Source: Candidatus Tepidiaquacella proteinivora (lineage in GTDB: Bacteria; Bacteroidota; Ignavibacteria; Tepidaquicellales; Tepidaquicellaceae). From it: a DNA stretch of 64,000 nucleotides. Below, one piece after another: positions 9,194 to 19,500 of this stretch. Every line of letters starts with the position of its first letter. Within the stretch, counting starts at the first letter, position 1. The notes below the pieces were generated by a model. It saw only the letters and a program-made list of their open reading frames with translations. It was not told the DNA's origin and did no database searches. Position numbers and translations under genes: made by a program. Location of the stretch: assembly GCA_013348845.1 (NCBI GenBank), contig CP054675.1, positions 1-64,000 of the forward strand, read 5' to 3'.

Positions 9194-10606
9194 ATGGAAG
9201 ATTATTTTAACTTATTAAGTAGCGAAGATTTCTTAGAAAGTGAAGAAGGGAAAAGAAAAGTAGCGTCTAATTTTGACGAGTTCGTGGCTTTTTTAAAAAA
9301 TAACTTTACTTCTGTTAATCAGGGTGCTATAGAAGGACTAATAGATTTTTTCCTTGATGAAGAACAGTATGAGAAAGCAATTAAGTTAATTGATATATTA
9401 ATTGAATCAAATCCATTTTCCCCTGAACCTTATTATTTGAAGGGGATAGCGCTTGAGGGACTTTCAAAGAATGAAGAGGCAATTCAATATTATGATAAAG
9501 CATTGTCTTTTAATCCCGGTGATGTAGAAATTTTAATTGATAAAGCAATATTACTTGATAAAATTGGAGATTATGAGAATGCTGTAAATATATTTCAACA
9601 AGCTATAGAAATAGAACCTGATAATCCTGAAATTTATTATAATTTAGGTTTGTGTTATGTGGATTCGGGTGAATATGAGAAAGCAATTGAAACATACAAG
9701 GTAGTTCTGGAACTTGATAGTGAAAGAACAGAGGTGTATAATGATCTTGCCTATTGTTATTTCAATATTGAGGAATATGAAACATCTGAATACTATTATA
9801 AAAAGTATCTTGACATAAATCCGTATAATTATCATTCCTGGTGTTATCTTGGTAATTCATATCTTGAAAGGTCAAAATTTTTAAAAGCAATAGATGCTTT
9901 TGAAATATGTTTATCTATAAAAGAAGATTTTTCTCATGCGCTTTATTTTTGCGGGTATTGTTATTTTAATCTTGGCAGATATTATAAAGCAATTGAATAT
10001 TTTGAAAAACTTATAAAAGTAGAGAATAAAGAAGTATATTATTATTATGAACTTGCCGAATTATATACATTGATAGGGCAATATCATAAGGCAATAGTTA
10101 ATTATGATTCCATAATAAGGATTTCACCTGAATCCTGGCGTTCTTTTTATTTAAGGGGCAATTGTTATTATAATCTTGGATTATTTAATAAGGCGCTAAA
10201 TGATTATAAATCAGCTGTTGTATTGAAAAAGGATAGTGTTGATTTATGGCTCTCCAAAGCTGATACGGAGAGAATATTAAAAAAATATGTGGAGGCACTT
10301 GATAGTCTGAGAAAAGCATTATCCATTGACCCGGATAATTTTTCTATATGGCTTGATTATGTTGATACGCTAATAGAAAATAAAGAACTAAAAAAAGCAC
10401 TGGTATTACTGGATTCTATGCAATTTGTTAAGCCAGATATGGCAAGGATATATTATACAAAAGCAAAGGTATATTTTTTATTAAAGGAAATAGAAAAAGG
10501 TATTGAGATGGTATATAAAGGCTTTGAAGTTAATCCGGAAGATAGTTTCGAATTTGACTTTAATAAGGATTGGCAAAAAGTAATAGATTTCTTAATCAAC
10601 TATTGA
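9194..10606 (+). CDS. Tetratricopeptide repeat (TPR) protein
   Basis: This 470-residue soluble protein is made almost entirely of TPR units. There is no signal peptide, and it begins with an acidic stretch (MEDYFNLLSSEDFLESEEGK). From about residue 55 onward there are roughly eleven 34-residue repeats with the W/L-G-Y-A-F-P periodicity, for example YYNLGLCYVDSGEYEKAIETY and YYKAIEYFEKLIKVE. TPR arrays are protein-binding scaffolds, and nothing here identifies a partner. It ends one base before the convergent ftsE gene. A divergent lipoprotein gene lies upstream. Confidence 0.9.
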   Translation: MEDYFNLLSSEDFLESEEGKRKVASNFDEFVAFLKNNFTSVNQGAIEGLIDFFLDEEQYEKAIKLIDILIESNPFSPEPYYLKGIALEGLSKNEEAIQYYDKALSFNPGDVEILIDKAILLDKIGDYENAVNIFQQAIEIEPDNPEIYYNLGLCYVDSGEYEKAIETYKVVLELDSERTEVYNDLAYCYFNIEEYETSEYYYKKYLDINPYNYHSWCYLGNSYLERSKFLKAIDAFEICLSIKEDFSHALYFCGYCYFNLGRYYKAIEYFEKLIKVENKEVYYYYELAELYTLIGQYHKAIVNYDSIIRISPESWRSFYLRGNCYYNLGLFNKALNDYKSAVVLKKDSVDLWLSKADTERILKKYVEALDSLRKALSIDPDNFSIWLDYVDTLIENKELKKALVLLDSMQFVKPDMARIYYTKAKVYFLLKEIEKGIEMVYKGFEVNPEDSFEFDFNKDWQKVIDFLINY

Positions 10607-11287
10607 TTAACTCTTCACCCTCACATCATATAATTTTTTATCCTTAATTTGTATAATTCTGCGGTTCTGAAATCTTTTTACAATTTCAAAATTGTGAGTT
10701 GCTACAATAATAGAAGTACCATTCATATTTATTTTTAAGAGCAATTTAATTATATCAAGCGCTATGAATGGGTCTAAATTACCAGTGGGTTCATCTGCCA
10801 AAAGAAATAAAGGGTCGGTAACGATTGCTCTTGCTATTGCTACTCTTTGCTGTTCTCCGCCTGAAATATCATAGGGCATATCATTTAATCTGTTCATTAA
10901 TCCTACTAAAGATGCTATATCATAAACTTTTCTTTTTATTGCTTCTTTTTTTTCTCCAGCTATATATAATGGTAAAGCAATATTTTCAAATACATTTCTG
11001 TCATTAAGTAATTTAAAGTCCTGAAATACAATTCCTAACTTCTGTCTTAATTCAGGGATATCAGTTTTATCTAATTCAGATGAGTTGTATTTATCAAAAA
11101 TTATTGTACCTTTATCGGGAAATAAATCGAAATAAATTAGTTTCAACATAGTAGTTTTTCCGATTCCACTTTCTCCGACAAGAAAAATAAATTCTCCTTC
11201 TTTTATTTCTACATTTGCGTTTTCAAAAATTGCTTTAGAATGATAACTAAAATTTACATCTTTAAATTGTAATATTGTATTATACAT
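10607..11287 (-). CDS. ftsE: FtsE-like cell division ABC transporter ATP-binding protein
   Basis: This 226-residue ABC ATPase has Walker [10 protein letters not shown] near residue 37, the signature [14 protein letters not shown] near 143 and Walker [13 protein letters not shown]. The length and the ADEPTGNLD form fit FtsE, the cytoplasmic ATPase that works with FtsX to activate peptidoglycan hydrolases at the division site. LolD-type ATPases look similar, so the assignment rests on overall similarity. No ftsX is present next to it. Its start overlaps the end of pdxA by eight bases, placing it last in the lytR_C-rsfS-pdxA-ftsE operon. Confidence 0.8.
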   Translation of the reverse strand: MYNTILQFKDVNFSYHSKAIFENANVEIKEGEFIFLVGESGIGKTTMLKLIYFDLFPDKGTIIFDKYNSSELDKTDIPELRQKLGIVFQDFKLLNDRNVFENIALPLYIAGEKKEAIKRKVYDIASLVGLMNRLNDMPYDISGGEQQRVAIARAIVTDPLFLLADEPTGNLDPFIALDIIKLLLKINMNGTSIIVATHNFEIVKRFQNRRIIQIKDKKLYDVRVKS

Positions 11288-12245
11288 TCTTATTGATTAA
11301 TTTCTTTGTTAAAAGATAGTTAATTCTTAAAGCTTCAAATGCTCCATTAAGATTTGCTATACCTTTACCAGCGATATCAAAAGCAGTACCGTGCGCAGGT
11401 GATGTTCTTATGAATTTAAGTCCTGCTGTGATATTAACACCTTCCATTCCGGAAATAATTTTGAATGGTATCATTATTTGATCATGATACATTCCAATTA
11501 TTAAATCATAATTTTTGTATTTTCTGAAACCAAAGAACCCGTCTGCGGAAAATGGTCCTTCAATATTTAAATCTGTTTTGATTAAACTTTTTATAACAGG
11601 TTTTATTATTTTATTTTCTTGATTACCAATAGAGTTGTCTTCTCCAGAATGTGGATTTAATGATAGAACAGCTGCCTTTATTTTATCTTTCAAAAATAAT
11701 TTTGAAGAAACTTTAAATATATTTTTTATTTTGGTGAGTAAATAATTTTTTGTAATTGTTTGAGTAACTTTCTCTAATGGTATATGAATTGTAAGAGGGG
11801 TAAATACTCTGTTTTCAAAAAACATAAACATAAATGTATCTTTGCTTTTTGTAAGTGCCCTTAACATCTCAGTATGTCCCGAAAAATTATATCCCGCTAA
11901 TTGAATTGATTTTTTTGAAATTGGCATAGTAACAATTGAATGCAGTTCATTTTTCTTAATTAAATCAACTGCTTTACAAATAGCATCACCAGAAATTTTT
12001 CCAGCCTCAGAACATACTTTTCCCGGCATAACCTTGTAATCTTTAGATATTTCAACCTCTATAATATTAATTTTAGGTGGTATTTTAAGTTTTAATTTTT
12101 TTGAGTAATAATCGAGAACATATTTTGGGGATATAATAATAATCTCACCAAATTTTTTTATAAAAGGCAGATTAATCAATTTTAAAATTAATTCTGCCCC
12201 AATACCGTTTGGGTCACCTATTGTTATACCTATTTTCGGTTTCAT
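11280..12245 (-). CDS. pdxA: 4-hydroxythreonine-4-phosphate dehydrogenase
   Basis: PdxA oxidises 4-phosphohydroxy-L-threonine in the DXP-dependent route to pyridoxal phosphate. The 321-residue protein starts with the diagnostic IGITIGDPNGIGAELI. It contains SGHTEMLR (metal and substrate-binding histidine), LSLNPHSGEDNSIG and the late MYHDQIMIPFK (second histidine-aspartate pair). It ends with a typical TSPAHGTAFDIAGKGIAN segment. These features and the length match the family. It lies one base after rsfS and overlaps ftsE by eight bases, so the genes are cotranscribed. Confidence 0.96.
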   Translation of the reverse strand: MKPKIGITIGDPNGIGAELILKLINLPFIKKFGEIIIISPKYVLDYYSKKLKLKIPPKINIIEVEISKDYKVMPGKVCSEAGKISGDAICKAVDLIKKNELHSIVTMPISKKSIQLAGYNFSGHTEMLRALTKSKDTFMFMFFENRVFTPLTIHIPLEKVTQTITKNYLLTKIKNIFKVSSKLFLKDKIKAAVLSLNPHSGEDNSIGNQENKIIKPVIKSLIKTDLNIEGPFSADGFFGFRKYKNYDLIIGMYHDQIMIPFKIISGMEGVNITAGLKFIRTSPAHGTAFDIAGKGIANLNGAFEALRINYLLTKKLINKNV

Positions 12246-12617
12246 TTAAACTTCATCTTTAATATAAGTAATATCAGCATCTCCCCATAAACCTTCAAGG
12301 TTATAATACTTTCTTGTCTCTTTAAGGAATATATGCACGACTACATCAACAAAATCAAGTAAAACCCAACTTAAATTTGTATAACCCTCGCTATGCCACG
12401 GTTTATATCCCTTTTTTTTAGTTTCTTCTGATATATAATCTGCAATTGCTTTTGCATTTACATCTGAAGTTGCAGTGCATATAACAAAGAAATCTGTTAT
12501 TGATGTTATTTTTCTTAAGTCAAATATCTGTATATCTTCGCCTTTCTTTTGCAGTATTAATTTAGAGATATATTCTGCTAAATTTTTAGGGTCATCAAGT
12601 TTTCTTTTTCTTGGCAT
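12246..12617 (-). CDS. rsfS: Ribosomal silencing factor RsfS
   Basis: RsfS binds ribosomal protein L14 and blocks joining of the ribosomal subunits when nutrients are scarce. The 123-residue protein has the family hallmarks DIQIFDLRKITSITDFFVI, then WHSEGYTNLSWVLLDFVDVVVH, then the ending YYNLEGLWGDA. It lies between the LytR_C protein gene (one-base gap) and pdxA (directly adjacent), a spacing that implies a single transcript. Confidence 0.96.
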   Translation of the reverse strand: MPRKRKLDDPKNLAEYISKLILQKKGEDIQIFDLRKITSITDFFVICTATSDVNAKAIADYISEETKKKGYKPWHSEGYTNLSWVLLDFVDVVVHIFLKETRKYYNLEGLWGDADITYIKDEV

Positions 12618-12618
12618 A

Positions 12619-13089
12619 TTAATTTTTAATCTGTGTTAAATATGGTTTTAAAGAATGAAAATCTTTTCCAATTATTACTGTTACATCTAATTGTAAGTCT
12701 TTATTATAATTCTGGATAATTCTTGTAGAGTCTAAACCTAAAATGTATGCAACTGATTTTGCTCTTTCATAATTTTTACTTCTCAATAATATGATTGTTT
12801 TTTGAACAGTATCAGTAAAATAATTACCACTATTTTTTACATCGACGCCTTTTTCAATCAGATAGTTTGTGAATATTGATGCTAACCTTTTTTCTCCGCA
12901 TCCATTTAATACTTCAGCAGTCGGTTTAATGTTAATATCAGTTACTTTGTAGTTTGTGTCGGTTAAGGTAGTTTGCGGTTTTTCTTTTTTGCCTTTTGAA
13001 GTTAATAATAAAGAATAAATCAAATATCCGCAGATTATGAGAAGTAATATAATTATAATATTTAAGATTGTTCCCTTATACTTTTTCAA
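12619..13089 (-). CDS. LytR C-terminal domain membrane protein
   Basis: This 156-residue protein has an N-terminal membrane anchor at about residues 8-30 (rich in I and L). The rest is a LytR_C domain, starting at AEVLNGCGEKRLA near residue 57 and including SIFTNYLIEKG, VQKTIILLRS and VTVIIGKD. This small domain occurs at the end of LytR-CpsA-Psr proteins and alone in Bacteroidota and Chlorobi, often beside rsfS as here. It probably faces the periplasm, and its function is unknown. It is the first gene of the rsfS-pdxA-ftsE unit. Confidence 0.85.
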   Translation of the reverse strand: MKKYKGTILNIIIILLLIICGYLIYSLLLTSKGKKEKPQTTLTDTNYKVTDINIKPTAEVLNGCGEKRLASIFTNYLIEKGVDVKNSGNYFTDTVQKTIILLRSKNYERAKSVAYILGLDSTRIIQNYNKDLQLDVTVIIGKDFHSLKPYLTQIKN

Positions 13090-13155
13090 TTTATAAGGAT
13101 ACCCCTTTTTATTATTTCAAATTTTATTTTAAAAAAATCCGCAGTTATGACTTTA

Positions 13156-13653
13156 TTATGGTCTGTTTTCAAAGAAGTAATTATCATAAATATCGTTGTG
13201 GTTATATAAGTATGGATCGAAATAATAATTTTTTAAGTTTCTGAATTCAAATTTTAGAAACGAATTTTCTGATATCTTGTAATCAATATTTAATCTTGAT
13301 AGATTAATTCCTGTGAATTCATCCTGCAATACTTTTGAATAACTCTTACCGAATGAGGAACTTGCATAAGGAGAATAACTTAACTCAATATCTGCAGACA
13401 TAAAAAGTCTGTTGGAAATCTTATAGCTTAAAGTGTTAATATAAGAGGTAACAGAAATGGTACCATATCTTGATGATAAGACTGAAATACCAAATGAATG
13501 TTTCATAGAAAAATTCTTCGGATTTATAAACCCAAGAATATAATTTGTATTTTCATTTAGCGGATTACCATTGGAGGATTTGTATTGAGAATATGAATTC
13601 ACAAAAATAAATAAAGTTAAAACTGTTATCAGTATTATCTTATAGTTTTTCAT
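13156..13653 (-). CDS. Hypothetical secreted protein, possible outer-membrane beta-strand protein
   Basis: I do not recognise the family. The 165-residue protein has a clear signal peptide (MKNYKIILITVLTLFIFVNSYSQ) and then alternating hydrophobic and polar segments such as YKISNRLFMSADIELSYS and YKISENSFLKFEFRNLK. These are typical of small outer-membrane beta structures in this group. It may belong to the preceding LytR_C/rsfS transcript, from which a 66-base gap separates it. A possible promoter (TTGTTT, 17, TATATT) lies so close to the start that I do not rely on it. Confidence 0.65.
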   Translation of the reverse strand: MKNYKIILITVLTLFIFVNSYSQYKSSNGNPLNENTNYILGFINPKNFSMKHSFGISVLSSRYGTISVTSYINTLSYKISNRLFMSADIELSYSPYASSSFGKSYSKVLQDEFTGINLSRLNIDYKISENSFLKFEFRNLKNYYFDPYLYNHNDIYDNYFFENRP

Positions 13654-13727
13654 AATATAAATATATCAAATTTTCATCATTTAAACAACAATGAAAGATG
13701 AATATATTGTAATTTAAATTATATGAT

Positions 13728-14855
13728 ATGAATAAGAGAAAGAAATTGCTCTTTCTTCTATTATCGTCTTCCTATGGTGGTCTGGAAATTCATTCTGTAG
13801 ATTTCTGTAAATGGATGAGTGAAAGGGGATGGAATATAAATTTGCTCTGTGCTACAGGGTCAGCAGTTATGTCTAATGCTGTGGAGAAAAAAATTAAAAT
13901 CTATAATATTGAGAAGCCAAAAAAATATTTTGATATAAATAAAGTTAGAAAAGCTCTTAAATTATTAGAAACAATTAAACCTGATATACTTTTTGTGAGT
14001 GACAATAATGATTTAAATTTTGCTGTGCTGCTGAAAAAATTTTATAATTCAGGATTGAAACTTGTATATATCTTACATATGCAAATTGGGGTCAGTAAAA
14101 AAGATTTATATCATAGATTTATTTTTCGTAATATTGATAAATGGGTTGTTCCTCTTCAATATTTGAAACTTCAAACGCTACAAAGAACAACAATTGAAGA
14201 GAAAAAGATTGAAATTATAAGGCATAGTTCTGATGTTGAAAAATTATTAAACACTCAGGTTGATAAAACGGAAGCAAGAAAAATTTTTAATCTGCCTTAT
14301 GAGGGATTTGTTATTGGTATGAATGCAAGAATTGATAGACAGAAAAACCAACATATTGTAATTGAAACATTATACAAAATTATTTCGGGTTCCGATAAAA
14401 AGATCTTTTTTCTTATGCTTGGAAGACCAACAATGAATGAAGGAAAAGAGTATTATGATTACATAATTAATTTTATAAGAGAAAAAAAACTGGATAATTA
14501 TGTAGTAATTAAAGATTATCTCGAAGATATTTCCTGCTTTTATAAAGCAATTGATGCCTTGATTGTTCCAACCAGAACAGAAACTTATGGTCAGAATACT
14601 ATTGAAGCTGTGATTTATGGGGTACCAGTCATAGGCACTGATTCAGGGGGAACAAAAGAAATTTTACAGGATGTTGATTCGACATTATTATATAATCCCG
14701 AAAATAAGGATGATTTATCAGGGAAAATATTGCTACTTCAGGATAAATATGATTATTACAAGGAAAAGTTTTTAAAAGCAAGTAAATATTTTTCTGATTT
14801 ATACTCTAAGGAAAGAGAATGTGCAAATTATGAGGAATTAATTGAGAAGTTGTAA
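13728..14855 (+). CDS. Family 4 glycosyltransferase
   Basis: This 375-residue cytoplasmic or peripheral glycosyltransferase has the GT-B fold. The N-terminal half begins LLFLLLSSSYGGLEIHSVDF, where the glycine-rich loop follows the first strand. The C-terminal half has GMNARIDRQKNQHIVIE and the donor-binding segment PTRTETYGQNTIEAVIYGVPVIGTDSGGTKE, with the paired glutamates of GT4 enzymes. The substrate cannot be predicted. It ends inside the convergent aminotransferase gene (18-base overlap). Confidence 0.9.
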   Translation: MNKRKKLLFLLLSSSYGGLEIHSVDFCKWMSERGWNINLLCATGSAVMSNAVEKKIKIYNIEKPKKYFDINKVRKALKLLETIKPDILFVSDNNDLNFAVLLKKFYNSGLKLVYILHMQIGVSKKDLYHRFIFRNIDKWVVPLQYLKLQTLQRTTIEEKKIEIIRHSSDVEKLLNTQVDKTEARKIFNLPYEGFVIGMNARIDRQKNQHIVIETLYKIISGSDKKIFFLMLGRPTMNEGKEYYDYIINFIREKKLDNYVVIKDYLEDISCFYKAIDALIVPTRTETYGQNTIEAVIYGVPVIGTDSGGTKEILQDVDSTLLYNPENKDDLSGKILLLQDKYDYYKEKFLKASKYFSDLYSKERECANYEELIEKL

Positions 14856-16055
14856 AATTCCCTCTATACCTTTTTTAAAATCTATTTCTGGTATTATAAG
14901 CGATACAACAATAAAACCACTTTTTTTAAAGTCGTAAAAGTATCCCGGATAAATAAATATATTTTTTTCTTTTAATAGCTCTATAGCAAATTTATCATCA
15001 TCAATGTTCTTTTTTAATTTTAAAATTGCATACCACCCGCCTTCATAATTAAGGATTTTAAATTTTTCATTATTCTTTTCAATGTTTAACAGATGATTTA
15101 AATTTTTACTTATCCGCTCTTTTATTTGATGCTGTATTATTTTTCCTGATTTTAATATTTCTGGTGTGGCATTAATTATTGGTGTATTAACTGTTAAATA
15201 TGTATCGCAAATGAATTCAAGTTTTTCCCTTATTTTATCAACCATAGAAATATTAGCAGTGAAATATATCCATCCTAATTTCATCTGTGGCATTGCTACA
15301 AGTTTTGATAATCCGTTTAATATGAAAATAGGGATATTGTGTTCCTGAAATAAATTAATTGTTAGTTCAGAATTGAAATTAAAATTGTAATCAAAGAATA
15401 CCTCATCTATTATTAACGGTAAATTATTTATTTGACAAGTGTTGATTAATTTTTCAATGTCATCTTTCCTGAGATAATTTCCTGTTGGATTATTTGGATT
15501 GATCGCAACAATGCATTTTGTTTTTTTATTTAATTTGGATTTTAATGAATTATAGTCTATATCCCAATGATTATCTCTATATTTAATATTATAATATTTA
15601 ATTTTGAAGGAATTAATTTGAGCAAGATAAAATATCAGGGGATAACCCGGACTGGGTATCAGAATATTATCACCCGGGTTACAAAACAATCTGAATATGT
15701 GAGAATATGATTCGCTTGTACCTGAAGTAAAAAATAAATTATCCTTGAAAAATCTGATTTTAGAAAAAGAATTTTTAAATCTTTGTTCGTAATATTTTTT
15801 CACAGATTCCCTGAGTTCTTCTGTTCCGTTTGGTGATGGTCTGTAATTATAATTATTTTTATTGGAAAATAGAGCGTTTAGATTATATGCAGAATAATCA
15901 AAATCACATTTTGTAGGATTTGATTCCGTTAAATCTATAATTTTTAAGTTAGATTTTTTATTTAAATTCTCTAACTTAATCTTATTCTCAATCTCGTTTT
16001 TTAATCTAAATAATTCGTTTATCTGGAAATTATTTTGAAAAAATTTTGAAAACAT
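14838..16055 (-). CDS. PLP-dependent class I/II aminotransferase
   Basis: This 405-residue fold-type I aminotransferase has FFTSGTSESYSHI (phosphate-binding turn) and PSPGYPLIFYLAQ. It also has AINPNNPTGNYL (the conserved N-P-T-G), IDEVFFDY (cofactor aspartate) and LNGLSKLVAMPQMKLGW, which contains the Schiff-base lysine. The residue set is that of aspartate/aromatic-type or MalY-like enzymes, and the amino-acid specificity is not clear. The gene stands alone on the minus strand, convergent with the glycosyltransferase and divergent from the DUF4783-like gene. Confidence 0.92.
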   Translation of the reverse strand: MFSKFFQNNFQINELFRLKNEIENKIKLENLNKKSNLKIIDLTESNPTKCDFDYSAYNLNALFSNKNNYNYRPSPNGTEELRESVKKYYEQRFKNSFSKIRFFKDNLFFTSGTSESYSHIFRLFCNPGDNILIPSPGYPLIFYLAQINSFKIKYYNIKYRDNHWDIDYNSLKSKLNKKTKCIVAINPNNPTGNYLRKDDIEKLINTCQINNLPLIIDEVFFDYNFNFNSELTINLFQEHNIPIFILNGLSKLVAMPQMKLGWIYFTANISMVDKIREKLEFICDTYLTVNTPIINATPEILKSGKIIQHQIKERISKNLNHLLNIEKNNEKFKILNYEGGWYAILKLKKNIDDDKFAIELLKEKNIFIYPGYFYDFKKSGFIVVSLIIPEIDFKKGIEGILQLLN

Positions 16056-16129
16056 ATCTCAATATAATAATATTTGATAAATTTATAAACTTTAAACTTT
16101 AATACCTTTTCATTAAATTATTTACAGAT

Positions 16130-16576
16130 ATGAGAATATATATAATAATTTTTATATCTTTAGTTTTTGTAACCAGTTCCTATTGTCAGGATAAATGGTG
16201 GAATGACAAGAAATATTCTAATACCATAAAAAATAAAGAGTGCAAATATACATTCGAAAATATTGCAAATGGTTTTAAGAATTCTAATGTTGATAAAATT
16301 ACAAGATATTTTGACACTGAAGTATATCTTGATGTTCTTACAGCAAGTGCAGGTTATTATAGTATTAATCAGGCTGAACAAATTTTGATAGATTTCTTGA
16401 ATTATTTCAATATTATAAATTTTTATTATACTAAATCTTTTGTGAATGTTAACTCTGCATTTGCTATTGGATATTGTGTATATATGCGAAATAATACATC
16501 AATTAAAATTAATGCTTCTATTTCTCTTAAATATAAAGATACAAGTTGGTATTTAGAACAAATAATTCTAAATTAA
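16130..16576 (+). CDS. DUF4783-like exported protein
   Basis: This 148-residue protein has a signal peptide (MRIYIIIFISLVFVTSSYCQ). Its mature part begins with a helix and continues with IANGFKNSNVDKITRYFD, ending in SLKYKDTSWYLEQIILN. That is the small NTF2-like layout of the DUF4783 family common in Bacteroidota. No catalytic residues are evident. It ends one base before the histidine kinase start, so the two are translationally coupled, which suggests a role as a periplasmic partner of the sensor. Confidence 0.75.
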   Translation: MRIYIIIFISLVFVTSSYCQDKWWNDKKYSNTIKNKECKYTFENIANGFKNSNVDKITRYFDTEVYLDVLTASAGYYSINQAEQILIDFLNYFNIINFYYTKSFVNVNSAFAIGYCVYMRNNTSIKINASISLKYKDTSWYLEQIILN

Positions 16577-16577
16577 T

Positions 16578-19500
16578 TTGAAAAATAATAAACTATTTAA
16601 CAAATACAGCTGGATTTTAATTTTTATCCTGATATTTATTGTTATCTGGATTTTTATTATTGAGTTATTTACAAATTATCTTTCTTCAAAGATAGATTCA
16701 GATTGGGCTAAGATTTATAGTGAGAAGACAAATAATCAAAAAACAATATGCGCAAATATCTTTGAGAAATACCAATCAGATTTACAGAATTATACTAAGG
16801 TTTTAGTATCTTCTGCAGAAATCAGAAATTCGATCAGAAATAATAATGCGAATCAGATTTACAGCACTTATGATAAATTAAAGTTATCTGATGGTTTCTG
16901 TTGTGAGATTTATGATAAGAAGTATAATATGTTATTCTTTTCCGGTAGGGAATTAATGCCGGAATTGTATTTGTTACAAAAGTGTGCTACAGGAAAAAGT
17001 TTTTCTTTTTTAAAAAATATCGGATACTATACCTACTTACTGATTTTTACCCCTGTTGTTGATAGTGGTACAGAATCAGAAGTCGTAGGTGTAATAGTAA
17101 CTGCTTCTTTAATTGACATTAATTTAAAAATTAAAGATAAAATTTTCCCGGGTTTCGGTATTACAAATGAGATAAGGAATAGTATCGGGGTTTCTTCTCC
17201 GAGAATAATCACTTCAGAATCTATAGAATTAAGTAGTTTACAGGAAAAAGGATTGGATAAGGTTTTTTTATTAATCAATGGCATAGATAACACAATAATA
17301 GGTGCTATAATACTTGATAGTTATGATAAACAAACATATATAGTAGATCTTAAAGAAATAACCACAAAGTTTGTTTCAGCTCTTATCTTTTTATTTACAT
17401 TGATTCTTGTTCTTTTATACCAGAGGATATCAAAATTTATTAATTATGATAAAGTAGATTTTTTAAAAGTATTATTATTTTTCACTCTTCTTGTAATTAT
17501 CAGGTATTTATGGATAATCTTTAAATTTCCATCTGCAATAATAAATTCTGACCTGTTTAATCCTCAATATTATGCTACTGGCTCATTTGCTGGTGTAGCT
17601 AAATCACTCGGCGAATTGTTTATTACTTCTTCTTTTGTTCTCATCTGGGTTGTTTATGTTGCGAAAGTCTTTTCAAATAATGAAAATATATTCGGGAAAA
17701 AATTAACTAAGAATACTTTTAGTTTTTTTATTCGTGAGTTCTTTCTCCAAATTGTTATAATTTCATTTTTCTTTTTAAATATATTTCTTTACTCCGTAAT
17801 CTTCAGGAATATAATTACAGATTCTAACATTAAATTCTTGGATAAAAGCAGTTTAATCCCTTCTGAGGAATTATTACTTATCGATATTATTATTTTATTT
17901 ATTTCTTTTATACTGATTTTTCTTAACTGTTCGTTAATAATCATTTCGTATTTCAGAATTAAAAAATATTTGACATCGGTTATTGTTAAAAGATTTTTGT
18001 TATTGATAATATTTATTTTTATCTTTGCTTTAACTGTTTTATTATCTTCATTATTGAATTTGCATATTGGTTTATTGATGGGGCTATTTCTGATTTCTAT
18101 TATTTTTATTTCGGGATATTATATTATAAGAAATGCATATATAACAAGGAATTTGAAACTTTTTACATTAAGGAATTTTTATGTTATCATACTGGCAAGT
18201 ATTCTTATAATGCCTTTTATTTTACTCCATCATTTGAAATTAAAAGAACCGGATTACATTGAGTATTTGGGAAAAAGTATTACTAATCAGGAAGAAGAAA
18301 GGGCAATTATCATTTTATCAAATGAACTACATAACCTTACTCTTGATAGGGGAATTGAAAGTCAGATTACGGATAAATCGAAAATATCGGGTTTAGCATT
18401 TAAACTGTGGTCAGAGAGTAAACTGAGCAATGAAAACTTTAACTCTGCTGTGATAATTATAGATACGAATAAGAAAATAATATCTGACTTTAATATAAAT
18501 CCATTAAAACTTGAAACCGATAGTATAGTTAGCTATGCAGCAAGTAAATTTTTAGATAAGCCTTATATTTACTATCCGCCGGATTATATTCAGGATACAC
18601 TTGAAGAGCAAATTGATTTAGAGGATTTAGAATCAACTGATTATGACTTTTATCCTGTAATGTTTGAAAATGTTACAATTTTTAAAAATCCTGTAGATAA
18701 ATATTATATTGGTATTACTGCAATAGAAAAATCACAGTTCAAAAATACTGCTCAGGCAAAATTACTCGGCTATGTTTTAATTGTACTTCAATCTGATATT
18801 GAAAACTGGGTTATACAACAACAGCAACTTTTTAGAGTTCAGCAGCGGGATAATTTGCTATATAAAATAATTACTAAACCTGTAATAACTGAGTTTGTAA
18901 ATTCTGAAATAGAAAATACTACTGATTTTGAAATTGCAAATGAAATTAAAAATTATATTCCCGAATTTTCTAATTATGCTGTCAATAACAAAAAAAGAAG
19001 TCAATGGAAAACTTTTATTATTAATGAAAAAGAATATAAAACATATTTCTTATATTCAGAACCAAAAAATCTTGATGAAGTTAATAATAAAGGGATAGAA
19101 AGAATTTTTGCTTTTTCTGTAAGAGAAAAAGAATATGGGGTTTATATTTTTTATTATCTTAAGTTTGTTCTTTTTAACATATTCATTTTTTTAGTGTTTT
19201 ATTTGTTAACAGCTATAGTTGTTTCTTATAAATTAAAAAATTTAAAATTTAGTTTTAGAAATAAATTGTTTATAATTTTTCTTTTAATTTCTGTTATACC
19301 TATAATTATTCTCGGCTTTTATACAAGAGCATTTATCATTAATAAATATGATACTTCAACACAAAGTCAGGTTCTGTCAGATTTGAATTTGGTTTCTGAG
19401 GTTTTAAGTAGTGAAAAAGATTATTCAAAAAATATTAAAATAATTCCTGATACTTCAGGCAGAACTCTTAAAAATGCACTTGAACGATATTTTATAAAAA

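Noticed and set aside
13651-13690. Promoter TTGTTT-17-TATATT before the 13156-13653 gene
   Set aside because: It would place the transcription start on the start codon, and the sequence is A/T-rich enough to arise by chance.
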